Part shown: positions 10,306 through 20,205 of the stretch, piece after piece | How the letters are laid out: each line of letters starts with the position of its first letter | Position numbering within the stretch: the stretch's first letter is position 1 | NCBI GenBank assembly: GCA_051453625.1 | Contig: JBOZIK010000001.1 | Location: 68,734,916 to 68,758,052, forward strand | Direction: 5' to 3' | DNA from: Welwitschia mirabilis | Taxonomy: Eukaryota; Gnetophyta; Gnetopsida; Welwitschiales | Length of the DNA: 23,137 bases | The notes under the pieces: model-generated | Told to the model about the DNA's origin: nothing | The model's database searches: none | Seen by the model: only the letters and a program-made list of their open reading frames with translations | Program-made: the position numbers and the translations under genes

Positions 10306-12477
10306 TAGTACCCCAGTTAGCCTTGTTAGTCCTTCATGGATTTACGTGAATGTTCATGATTGTAAGCCAAATTAACTAAAGATAAATCAACTAGAGAACT
10401 AAAAGATAAATAAAAAATATCATCATATAGGAAAGAAATGTCAAAAAAAGATAACTGAACATTTCACCTCATCAAAGTAAGTGATTGTACTATGGTCCTA
10501 TGGGTCATTTAGATGATGGAGGGGATATGAAACTAAAAAAATGTTCTTGAAAATTAGGAGCCTATGAAAAAAATTTCAAAAAGAATAAACACTAGAAATA
10601 CTTAAAAATTATCATTCCTCATTCAAATATGCACCAAATCATAAAAATAATTATGTGTATTATAAAAATCATCATCATGAAGTGTCTTAATCATATATAA
10701 CTAATGTGCATAATATCTTAAAAAATAAAAGTAAACATAATGATGATACTCAAAAAATGATATCTTTATAAAAGAATGGGTTTTAGTACAATCCATAAAG
10801 GAAAGATACATAATATAATATAATAGAATCACTCCCCTCATCATGTGATAATGAACTCCTAATGTGTAATGGACTTACGTGTAGGTGAAAAAGGTGGAAG
10901 ACACTCAAGATCTAGAAGGGAAATGCTAGCTAATAACTACCATAATGGAATGTAAGGTATCATCTCCCTATAATAACTCCATGCTTAATGGTATTTATCT
11001 AAATGAAAAGGGGTAAGCTTGATGAGGTAATGGTTGTACTAGCTCTATGCACTCAATCACTTGTAATACCAGTGGATCCACCTCTTATTCTAGTGACTCA
11101 AACTCAGCCTCTGTGTATCTAGCCAATCTTATACATGTACTACTTAATAATAATATAATGCCCATTATGTGTGAAAAAGTAGAATCACTAAAATGTATCT
11201 CATGAAATCCTCTAAATGACTCCATAAATCAATTTTTATGTAAAATTTACAAAAATATGTTTTGTACACCTTTAGAAATATTAATACATCCTATATTTCC
11301 TAATTGTGTAAAGAACGAGTATGAAATGTAAAAGACAATTGCAAAATTAAAAAGATGAGTTCCATAGAAGGTGAAAAATAAAAGTTCTCAAATCAAAAAA
11401 CTAATTTAGTAGAAGCATATAGCTTATCACATTGATTTATTTATCTATAAAGGTTATGCCATTTTGGGTAATAGTTTGAGAGAAAATAAGGTTTAAACAT
11501 AAAAACCTATTTCTACCTCATAAAAGGCATAATCTCATATTTCAAGAAAAATAATTAGCAAAAATCAGATCTATAAGTTCCAAATTAAAGAGCTCAAAAA
11601 ACTAAATGATATATATGAAAACTACACTCTGAAAGGCTAATAAATAGGAGAAAAATTAAAAATAGCCATGAAGAGAGAAACATTCCTTATTTTAATAAAT
11701 TTGTTTGAATCTCATGAAATGAGATATAAATTAGATGGGTGAAAAGACTAAAATATTAGTAGACTCTAGAGTGATGAATCCCTCTTGAAGGAACAAAGAA
11801 AAAAGATTTCAAAATCAAGAAGAATGAAGGGAAAAGATTTGAACCATCGTTTTATCACACTATCATCTATTTAGATTATCCAAATGATAGTATTAGAATG
11901 ACTCTCAAAAAATATCAAACCATCATCTGCATAGTCATTTGGATGACAAGGTGAACAATAAAACTTTGGAAATTCTCAAAAAAATAAAATATTAGCTAAA
12001 AAGAATAGGATCAAATATTATCATAAAGAAATTAGAAATTATCATAAGGTCTAAAAGATATAAAATGTTAAAGAATCATGAGAAATAAGGATTGGGAATG
12101 AGGAAAGCTTAAATTATGAAAAAGATAGGGTAATGAAATGTATCAAGTAGGATGAAGCATGATGAAAGAAACTCAATAAATGTGTAAAAATTTAAAAATG
12201 ATCATTAAAAATATGTTGAACTCCACAAGTCTTAAAGGAATGTCATATAAATCTTAAATAACATCATCTAATCAAAATGCTAAAAGAAATTTCACTTTTA
12301 TTGATAAAATAATATGAGTAAAAATAAAACTAATAAGAAGAAAACTATTGAATTATAAAGTCTTAAAACTGATGATGAAAAAGTATATAAATGACTTACA
12401 AAAAATAAACTAAACATCTAAGGAAAATTAGAATGAAAATAAATAACTAAAAACATGAAAAAGATAGCATATCTATC
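10306..12477 (-). mobile_element. Element A: 3' internal region lacking gag-pol
   Basis: This 2.2-kb interval lies between LTR 2 and LTR 1, both on the minus strand. Its right part (10985-12477) repeats the 3' region of element 1, while no gag, RT, RNase H or integrase is found in it. LTR 2 abuts this 3' region directly, without a primer site. The simplest reading is a deletion derivative (LTR 2, 3' internal remnant, LTR 1) sharing an LTR with element 1, as recombination between copies can produce. An independent solo-LTR insertion at 12478 is an alternative. The left part (10306-10985) has one palindrome copy (10504-10517) and no other recognisable content. Confidence 0.5.
10985..12477 (-). 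repeat. Retroelement 3' internal region, copy 2
   Basis: Second copy of the block at 705-2200, in the same orientation. Besides the general collinearity, both copies have paired palindromes at equivalent places (11874-11890 and 11934-11947 here; 1601-1616 and 1660-1674 there). The divergence is substantial, with numerous small indels, so this is an old duplication or two insertions of the same family rather than a recent segmental copy. Confidence 0.7.
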
Positions 12478-13716
12478 TGTTGCAGTGCATATTTGTGAAA
12501 ATATTGTGGTCTTAAGAAGGTCCTATCATTTACAAATAAATATAGATTTTACACAACACAATGCACTAATATAAATCAGAGTGAGCCAAATGTCATATTC
12601 TCATTGAAAGCATAGGTAAGAAGCAAGAGAATTAATTTCAAGAATGAAATATTATGTAACCTTAAAGTAGAAATAAATACCAATGCGGATATGCTTATGC
12701 AAATGAAATTCATGTCTAAACCAAGTGTAACTTTCAGCTAATTAATAGGTTAGCTTATCACAGAGATCAATCCTATGTAATTTAGATCAATTAAGAAATG
12801 CCATCACCAGATTAAAACTATCCTAAGCTATCAGGTACACCAAATAGAATATGAAAACTATTTAAAGGAAATATAGTGCAACTAAACTAATAATTGTCAA
12901 CTTTCAAAAATGTTGTCCTCATAATCTGTATCACTAAATAAGCTATCACGGAATTAGAAGCAACATAAACTATAAGAAACATGCAAAAAATAAAAGATAT
13001 AAAATAATATTAAAGTTTTGAATTAGAATTAAACCAACATCCATGTTACAAAGTAGTAGTACCTCAATGGAGGATACATATCTTAATACCAAGGAAGACA
13101 TTTCTCTATAACAATAATGAATGGACCTCCAGCCATTTGATATCTTATCATGAGAATTTCCTGTGTAAATAAAGACAAAATGGATCCAAGGATGGATTCA
13201 GTATTTATTAATTAAAAAAATTCTATAAAAGGACAAGACTAATAGATTTGGAAATAGTCCTAACAACTACACAAGAAAGTAAGAGATAAATGGCCAAAGT
13301 TAGGTGAAGTTTAGTAAAGCATCTATTTTAGATATTATCATGTTAGTTGGCTAGATGATACCGGAGATGATGCTACCAAATAAGAATTTCATATTAGCTA
13401 TCAAATTGATTCCAGTTGATATCCTCTTTTACGAAAGTGTTTTATTATACATATAGTCATCTAGATGATGAAGTGAGAAATAGGCTTTCCTATAGTTCTT
13501 TATGTATTGCTTTAATCTTATTGTTTGTAGGAATTTTACTTCAGATAAAAAATATTGTAAATTACTGCAAATCCAATAAATGTAATAAAGATTACATGAT
13601 TTTGTATCATTCATCTTAGCTCTCCATTATCATCAAAATTTATCTTAAACCTATCTTGTGTCTTGCAAAACTACTCCAAATACCCTATCAAATACATATA
13701 AGTTGGCAGGATAATA
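12478..13716 (-). repeat. LTR 2
   Basis: About 1.24 kb, homologous in the same orientation to LTR 1. Its terminus at 12478 is TGTTGCAG against TGTTATGA in LTR 1, and its other end at 13716 aligns with LTR 1's TG terminus, here decayed to TA. It is followed (minus strand) directly by copy 2 of the 3' region, with no primer site. ORFs of about 60 codons on both strands near 13416-13619 are chance frames inside it. Confidence 0.7.
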
Positions 13717-14754
13717 GATAAGTTTACACTAGATTTCCATTATAATGGAGAGATAAGATGAAAGATACAAAAACATGTAATATCCATAACATTTTGTAGC
13801 ATTTATAATAGTTCACAATACTTTCTACTTTTGAGAAAAACTTCCTATAAACAATGAGGTTGATGCATTAGATGAACACTTGTAAAAGCTTATTATCCAC
13901 CTTATCATTCAAATGACTTATAGACAATATAATATTTAAAGCCAATAAGGATGTTTACTATGATCAATTTGGAAAATGACGTGGATTGTTTATGAGATGA
14001 CATCATCACTTGTATCATCTGGATGACTATTAGGATGACATCTATTATAACACTCTGCTAAACATTCACCTAACTTTTACCATTTGTCTATATGTCTTTG
14101 ACATAGCCATTAGGGTTGTCCCCATGACTATTTATCTATTTTATTTTTTGTGTGTTTATTGTTAATAAGTATTAATTTTATCCTCAACTTTGTATTATCT
14201 TCACTTTAACTAGAAATTCTCATGATAAAATATCAAAGGGTAAGAGATCCATCCTTAGTAGTTGCAGAGAGACATCTTCCTTGGTGTTAGGTTGTGTTTC
14301 CTCCATTAAGGTATGAGTTCTTTATAACACGGATGTGATTTAATTAATATAAAAACTCTTTTTCATTTTCTATGCTTATTATTACTAATTCCTCATACTT
14401 TATGTTACTTTTGATTTACTGATAGTTTCTTGAGTGATATAGGTTATGAGGGCATCCTTTATTAAGGTTGAGTATTATTAGTTTAGGTGAATTGCTATTT
14501 TTCTTTTCTAAATTAACTTTGAATAAGTGTGTTAATTGTACTTTCTACATTACAATTTATTTATGTTACTAAAAGACATAAGTGTTTCTTATTAAAATTA
14601 ATTTTTTTCTTCTAGCCTAGGCCTTCGATGGATTATGACATTTGGGTTAACTTCTATGTTTATTAGTATGTTGTATTGTGTAAAATATCTATTTTATTTT
14701 TGAATGATGGGATCTTCTTGAGAATAATTATTTACCCAAATATATAATACAACA
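13717..14754 (+). repeat. LTR 3 (5' LTR of element 2, 5'-truncated)
   Basis: The right end is firm: the LTR ends ACAACA at 14754, then TCT and the primer site. Reverse-complement matches to LTR 1 and LTR 2 run throughout, for example GGGTAAGAGATCCATCC near 14240 and TTATCATCTGGATGAC-like sequence near 14012-14027. The left end is truncated against LTR 2 at about 13716, so the terminal TG of this LTR is missing from this place. Confidence 0.65.
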
Positions 14755-14757
14755 TCT

Positions 14758-14775
14758 TAGTGCCATTACTGAGAA
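14758..14775 (+). promoter_or_regulatory. tRNA-Asp-type primer-binding site of element 2
   Basis: Aligned with TGGCGCCGTTGCCGGGGA, 11 of 18 bases match, and all seven differences are C-to-T or G-to-A transitions. This fits a tRNA-Asp primer site worn down by cytosine deamination on both strands. It lies three bases (TCT) after the LTR end, as in element 1, and is followed by the shared GGAGTTTGAGAGTTGTTAT-like sequence. Confidence 0.8.
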
Positions 14776-15504
14776 AGGCTACTTGGAGTTTGAGAGTTGT
14801 TATTGCTCTATTAAGTATTTGGATTTTTGTTTGAATGTTTTCCTACAAAAGTGCTATATTTTTAGGTACAGTAATGTACTTAATTTTGCTATTTCTATTT
14901 TTTCATTTCAAAGTAAAATCTTTGTCATATGCTTCATAATCTAAATAATATGTAGCAATGATAGCCTCTGTGCCTTGAGTTTTTAGCTTTACATTTTCTT
15001 AAAAAATTTTAGGATTTTTTCTCTTATCCCCTTTTTTATCTAGATGACTCAGGAGGACAATATTTTACTATCTATGTTTTTCGTATTTCTATTTTTTACA
15101 TTATTTTTGTTTTTCTACTTTTTTGGTTTCTATCATCTAGAAGATTTTCTAAATAACAATAGGGATGATACATTATGCATTAAAACTAAAAATGCTAGGA
15201 CATGGTAAAATCTAGTATTAAAGAAATATATCATAGAGAGTGACTATTCATAAAGAAAAATAAGAAAAATATTTAAGAAGGTTTGATCAACTTCAAAATT
15301 AACTTATGTATGCATAGAAAAGGTACATGAAGTTCAAAAATTTTAGAAATTTCTACATTTATTTCTTTAGAGTTTGATTTTGTAAAAGAAAATTTTTTAG
15401 AATATTGTTTTAATGCTTGTTTTCAATTTTTAAATATGTCTAGCTCATTATAAAAGTAAAAGAAAGCTACTTCACCTAATCCACCCCTTGTCATTAGAAT
15501 CCCT
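14776..15504 (+). other. Leader (5' untranslated region) of element 2
   Basis: About 730 bases between the primer site and gag. It matches the start of element 1's leader and holds two palindrome copies (15035-15048 and 15130-15143). No coding signal was seen. Confidence 0.55.
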
Positions 15505-16900
15505 ATGACCACACCTATTAAACCTAATGCTAATGTCATTCTTAGAGAACTGATTGCTAATAAAAAATGTATAATCCAAACCCCTTTTGATTTACATCCT
15601 GGTAATGATGTTAAACATAAGAACCTAAATACTTATCCCATTTTTAGTGTTGAACTTGATGAATATCCTTTACAACACATTACTGACATCAAATAGTTAG
15701 TTCTCACTTCTAAAAATAGTAAGAAAAAAATAAGTGATAAAACTTACATAGTCATTTTTTTCATCAGTTTAAAAGGTAAAGCTAAACTTTGGTTAAGAAT
15801 GATTCCTCATAAAAGTTTAAAACCATGGAGTCAAGTTCAAGAAGATTTCATTAACAGATTTATGGGTGAAAGTGTAATTAGAAAACATGAGAGAAATAAC
15901 CAACTTTCAATAATAGCCTAATAAATATTATGCCTCTACCTATAAGAGATTTTTCATTGCTTTACATTTGAATCTTGTAAATGCTTTTTCTCAAGAAGAA
16001 TTGGTAGAATACTTTTATAGTGTACTTAATAGTTAAACAAAACAATTAGTTGATTTCTCATGTAGAGAAAATTTATTGAACCTTACTTTAGAAAATTCTT
16101 GAAAAGTGTTAAAATAGTTAGTGAAAGTGAGTCAAACTTAGCCTAAAATCTCATCTAAAAAAAATGAAACTGTAGGTTAAATCATGAAATATCTTAAAGA
16201 GGTTAAGCAAGAAAAATAAGAAATAAGAATTAAAAATGAATCAACAAATATTATTAAGGATTTTATTTCAACTTTAGAAAAATACATTGAAATGATTTTA
16301 GATGCGAAGGTGNNNNNNNNNNNNNNNNNNNNNNNNNNNNTTAAACTTTCACCAAAACCAAAACCAAAGTCAAATCCAAAATAACAACAATTTTCAACCT
16401 AGGATGAGTGGATAATCCAACTTTAAAATTTTTAAAAAAATCATTCTAACTTCCAACCATTTAAAAAGATATTTGAGAACTTAAATTTCTAATGAAACAA
16501 CTGAAATAATTGAGCAAGGTTCTTCAACTTATAAAATAAGGTGATCCACTTAAAGATTCCATTGATAAGTTGAGAAAAACATAAGAAAAAACCAATTTCA
16601 ACATTGAAAGTCTTGTGAGTATTTTACAACAAACTATGCTTGTTAACCAAAGACCATAAGGATTACTTGCCACTCAACCTTTACCAAACCCAAATGAAGT
16701 TAAGAAATATTATAATATGGTGATAAGAAATGGAAGTAAGATAATACCTCCCACTCATAAGGCTTCAATATCTTATAGTAATAAAAATAAAAAAGTAGAG
16801 GATATAGAAATTTTAGAAAATCATTTTTTCCCATTTTCTTTAAGCAATAAAAAGGAAAATTCTGCTCATAAGAAACTTACTACTCCTTGACTTGATAGAC
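15505..16900 (+). pseudogene. gag of element 2 (decayed)
   Basis: The first 63 codons from the Met at 15505 are open (NVILRELIANKKCIIQTPF, GNDVKHKNLNTYPIF). After one TAG at 15694-15696 the same frame continues through a typical retrotransposon gag core: ISLKGKAKLWLRMIPHKS at about 15763-15816, then WSQVQEDFINRF to about 15861, then ERNNQLSII. After about 15920 the frame is broken repeatedly, though nucleotide similarity to element 1 continues (for example 16080-16200 against 7800-7640). The start at 15505 is preferred because the shared block begins a few codons later and upstream codons are not conserved. The gap at 16313-16340 removes part of the C-terminal half, which in element 1 carries a Cys-x-x-Cys sequence. 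Confidence 0.75.
16313..16340. other. Assembly gap, 28 N
   Basis: Sequence on both sides matches element 1 (about 7543 and 7400, minus strand), where the intervening distance is about 130 bases. The 28 Ns may therefore understate the missing length, unless element 2 has a deletion here. Confidence 0.8.
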
Positions 16901-17660
16901 TAAACACAAATCCTACCTTTAATTAATATTTAAAATCCTTAATGCAAAATACAAATATCAATTTACCATTTTGGAAAATTTTTCAAGATAATCCTACATA
17001 TTCTAAGTTGTGGAAAGATCTAATTAGGAGAAAATAAAATGAATCATTTCTAGTAAAGTATTCCTAGCATAATTTATTAACAACTTAGTTTTATAGAAAT
17101 GTCCAAAGTTTAAAGATCTGGGAGCATTAAATATTAGTATCACTTTAGAGGAAAATAGAAAGATTAAAAAAGCCTTAATTGATATTGAAGCTAGTATCAA
17201 CATTATGTCCTTACACATTTCTCAATGACTTGGGTTTAAAAATAGAATAGAGCCTATAAGGATTATTGTAGAATTGACTTATATATCTATTAAGAAACCT
17301 TTAGGCATGATTAAGGATTTATTCATTTAGCTTAAAGAAGCATTCTGTCCCATTAATGTTGTGATGATGGAAGTTGAACATAATTGTAGTTATAAGAATA
17401 AGTTTAATGGACTATCATTTAGGAAATAAGAAGTTTTTAATAAGAGCTTTTGATGTAGTTGAAAAATATTTAGGTAATGATTTGAGTGTGGAAGAATAAA
17501 TGAAGTTAACTTTCTTTTTACAATACCATTCACTTGAAGAAATATGGTCAATGCTTCATGAATAAGTTTGTTTGATAATCAACTAGAAGTAGACAACTTA
17601 AATGTTTTTAATGAAGATCAACTTAATTATGATCATTTGGAAATTGATTATTTTGATCTA
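16901..17660 (+). pseudogene. Aspartic protease of element 2 (decayed)
   Basis: The active-site block reads ALIDIEASINIMSLHI, with the catalytic Asp codon at 17181-17183. Athila/Tat proteases usually have Asp-Leu/Ile-Gly-Ala-Ser here. The Gly is Glu in this copy (17187-17189, GGA to GAA), which should disable the enzyme. The region before it (FYRNVQSLK near 17092) and the flank after it (PLGMIKDLFI near 17300) follow the family. The LLGR block is missing: the sequence passes from about 17410 to a LGNKK-like tract (DHLGNKK frame near 17420-17435) with roughly 75 bases deleted compared with element 1. Several stops and at least two frameshifts occur. Between gag and RT, as expected. Confidence 0.7.
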
Positions 17661-17939
17661 AAGAGTAGAGAAACTGAGTTTGTTAACCATGTATAAGTCC
17701 AAGATCTGAGAAAAACTGAGATTTCATATTTTGAGAGTGGTTATTCACTATTGATGTCTGGATAATAGTCTAAGATGATAGTGAATTTTCTTGAAAATGT
17801 AATAGAAAATAAAAATATGAATTTAAATCTAAATTTGAAACCTTTATCTAGTGGACTGAAATACATTTTTCCAAATAATGATCTAAATAAACCTTTGATA
17901 ATTAACAACATCTTTCTCCTCAATAAGAATTGAGCTTAA
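17661..17939 (+). other. Protease-RT linker of element 2, decayed
   Basis: No catalytic motif is visible. A minus-strand 60-codon frame at 17741-17923 is antisense to this linker and I do not regard it as a gene. Confidence 0.4.
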
Positions 17940-18660
17940 TCTCTCTTTTATAATCTAAGGTAAATGTATTTGGTTAGTTCCATAAAGATTTAATAGTCAT
18001 TTCTACCTTAATTATCCAACATAAAATCTACCTTGAAGATAATGCAGACTGTTATGAAACCCTAATATGGAATTAATCTAATACTTAAGTAAGTTATTAA
18101 AAATGAAATCATAATAATAATGAATGCTGGAATCATTTATGCTATAGTTTATAATAAGGGGTTTAGTCCTTAGATGATAGTACCTAAGAAAGATGGGAAA
18201 TGAAGGATGTGCATAGATTTTAGAAAATTAAATAAAGTAATAAAAATAGATCAGTATCCTTTACCGTTTCTTGATTAGATACTTAATAGGATTAGGAGAA
18301 TGCATTTTATTACTTTCTTAATGTATATAATTATTACAATTAGATTTGTATTACTAGTAAGGACTAAGCCAAAACTACTTTCACTTTACCTTTTAGTACT
18401 TTTACTTTTCCATGCATGCCTTTTGGACTTTAAAATGATCCTGATACTTTTCAGTGTGCTCTATTTTAAAGAGTTTGATAGAAATTTTTATGGGTTACTT
18501 CTGTATTTATGCTAAAACTTTTGAAAAAAATTTAGAATGATTAAAAAAGTCCTTGATTGATACATTTCTAATGACCTATATTTGAGTTGGAAAAAGAGTT
18601 TATTTTTAGTTGAAAGTGGAATTTTTTAAACTTATTATATTTCAAAAAATCAGATTAGAA
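17940..18660 (+). pseudogene. Reverse transcriptase of element 2 (decayed)
   Basis: Blocks in order are NAGIIYAIVYNKGFSP (from about 18123), VPKKDGK (18180-18200), TGA in place of the expected Trp (18201-18203), RMCIDFRKLNKV, then a long frame-shifted middle with AKTTFTLPFSTFTF and CMPFGL near 18365-18425. The active-site block is FMGYFCIYAKTFE (about 18487-18525). The two catalytic Asp positions read Gly (18493-18495) and Tyr (18496-18498). The reading frame changes several times. The 71-codon ORF at 18300-18515 is partly this RT read out of frame and is not a membrane protein. Inactive, homologous to 4760-5560 of element 1. Confidence 0.8.
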
Positions 18661-18839
18661 TGACCACTAAAAATTTTACTTGTCATTGAGGTTTTTATCA
18701 TTGATTTATTTATGATTATGAAAACATATGTAAACCCATTACTTATTACTAAAGAAAGAAGCTAAATTTTAATGTAATGAACTTGTCAGCTTATTTTTGA
18801 TAGTCTTAAATGTAAACTTTTATATGCTCCTCTTGTAAT

Positions 18840-19230
18840 AAGACCTAATTGGGAAAAAGATTTTGAATTGATGTGTGATGTGAGTAATTTTATTATGGAT
18901 GGGGTACTTTATTAAAAATATAAAAATGATTCTAAAGTTATATCATACCACAAAAAATCTTTATCTAGAACTCAAATAAATTACACTACTATAGAGAAGG
19001 AAATGTTAGTAATCATATTTTTCCTTAATACATTTAGATATTATCTTTTAGACTTTCATATAAATATTTATACCGACTAGGCTGTGATTTGTTACCTTAT
19101 GACTAATGAAGATTCTAGTACTAGATTGATTAGATGGATCCTCTTTATGCCATCATTAATAAAGTAGGAAAGCATAATTGTGTTATTGATTATTTATCTC
19201 ATCTTTCTTCCCCTTTTGATGATTCTATTA
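18840..19230 (+). pseudogene. RNase H of element 2 (decayed)
   Basis: The frame reads NWEKDFELMCDVSNFIMDGVL, one TAA, then KVISYHKKSLSRTQINYTTI, EKEMLVIIF and NIYTD followed by TAG in place of the codon after the catalytic Asp. The three acidic residues (in CDVS, EKEM and YTD) are present. Downstream, LMTNEDSSTRLIRWIL is followed by a deletion of about 18-20 bases compared with the second block (19745-19800). It then runs into GKHNCVIDYLSHLSS, the expected RNase H C-terminus (19160-19210). The stop codons and the small deletion make it non-functional. Confidence 0.75.
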
Positions 19231-19587
19231 TTGATGATTATTTTCTAGATGAGAAACATTTTGTGATATCTTCTATTTATACTCCTTCTTGTTATGCTGA
19301 TATTGTTAATTACCTTATTATTATCATGAAAACACTACAACATTAGACTTATAATTAATACAAGTATTTTTTCCATAGAATAAGTAACTATGAGTGGATA
19401 GAGCCACATTTGTAACATAGGTATAAAGACCAAATTATGAGAAAATGTATGCCTAATTAAAAAATACCTAAAATTCTTCATCTTTATCATGGTGGTGTTT
19501 GTGGAGGATACTTTAGTAGACATAAAACAGTAATGAAAGTTCTCCATTCTAGTTTTTATTAGCCTATCTTTTTTAAAATTATTTTAA
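19091..19587 (+). repeat. Duplicated block, copy 1 (RNase H end to integrase zinc finger)
   Basis: This ~500-base block matches 19706-20205 in the same order and orientation with many scattered differences. It runs from CYLMTNEDSSTRLIRW through the spacer with DYFLDEKHFVISSIYTPS to the HHCC finger (ILHLYHGGVCGGYFSRH near 19475). It begins inside continuous RNase H sequence and ends at the N gap. So element 2 as assembled contains the RNase H/integrase junction twice. Confidence 0.7.
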
Positions 19588-19705
19588 NNNNNNNNNNNNN
19601 NNNNNNNNNNNNNNNNNNNNNNNNNNNNNNNNNNNNNNNNNNNNNNNNNNNNNNNNNNNNNNNNNNNNNNNNNNNNNNNNNNNNNNNNNNNNNNNNNNNN
19701 NNNNN
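19588..19705. other. Assembly gap, 118 N
   Basis: The gap lies exactly between the two copies of the duplicated block: copy 1 stops at it, and copy 2 begins at it. This coincidence points to a possible misjoin of two related elements or haplotypes rather than a tandem duplication. Confidence 0.85.
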
Positions 19706-20205
19706 TGTTATCTTATGACTAAGAAAGATTCTAGTACTAGATTGATTAAATGGATACTTCTTATGTAATAATTTAACTTGACTATTATTGATAAAGTAAG
19801 AAAGCATAATTGTATTGTAGATCATTTGTTTCATTTTTTTCTCTCATCTTGATAATTCTATTATTGATGATTCTTTTTTAGATGAGCAACTATTTTTCAT
19901 ATCTTCTACTCATCCTCCTCCTTGGTATGCTGATATTTTTAATTACCTCGTTACCATGAAAATAGTATAACATTAAACTTATAATCAATGCAAATCTTTT
20001 CTCCATAGAAAAAGTGACTATAAATGCATAAAACCATATTTGTATCATAGGTGCAAATACCAAATTATGTAAAACTATGTGCTTGATTTGGAAAAATTTA
20101 AAATCCTTCATCTTTGTCATGGTAGTATTTGTGAAAGTCATTTTAATGGATAAAAAACAACTATAAAAATTATTGATTCTAGATTTTATTAGTCTACACT
20201 TTTTT
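19706..20205 (+). repeat. Duplicated block, copy 2
   Basis: Second copy of 19091-19587. It retains bases that copy 1 lacks (LTIIDKVRKHNCIVDH, about 19780-19825) and has its own stops (LLM followed by TAA). The finger block reads HLCHGSICESHF near 20107. Unlike copy 1 it continues into the integrase core. Confidence 0.7.

Larger units (their letters stand above)
12478..14754. repeat. Inverted LTR pair (LTR 2 and LTR 3 head-to-head)
   Basis: LTR 2 on the minus strand and LTR 3 on the plus strand form an imperfect inverted repeat. The best-matching inner part pairs about 13560-13654 with 13716-13800: both contain ATAATGGAGAG, GATACAAAA and CATGTAAT when read in the same sense. The unpaired loop is about 60 bases (13655-13715). 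LTR 3 lacks roughly the first 60-90 bases of the LTR, precisely where LTR 2 starts. This fits insertion of the element-1/A block into LTR 3. Confidence 0.6.
1601..15143. repeat. Dispersed 14-base palindrome GTCATCYRGATGAC
   Basis: Near-palindromic sites matching GTCATCYRGATGAC with a few changes occur at 1601-1616, 1660-1674, 8756-8770, 8845-8857, 9934-9947, 10504-10517, 11874-11890, 11934-11947, 13346-13359, 13456-13469, 13904-13917, 14014-14027, 15035-15048 and 15130-15143. They lie in LTRs, leaders and 3' internal regions of the Athila-like elements; I noticed none in their gag-pol parts. Several are preceded by a second half-motif such as ATCCAC or ATCATC 10-20 bases upstream. Role unknown. 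Confidence 0.5.

Noticed and set aside
13416-13619. Overlapping ORFs on both strands
   Set aside because: They lie inside LTR 2, and the corresponding parts of LTR 1 and LTR 3 do not keep the frames.
18300-18515. 71-codon hydrophobic plus-strand ORF that looks like a membrane protein
   Set aside because: It begins in the RT frame and then reads the RT-coding sequence out of frame; nucleotide similarity to RT continues across it.
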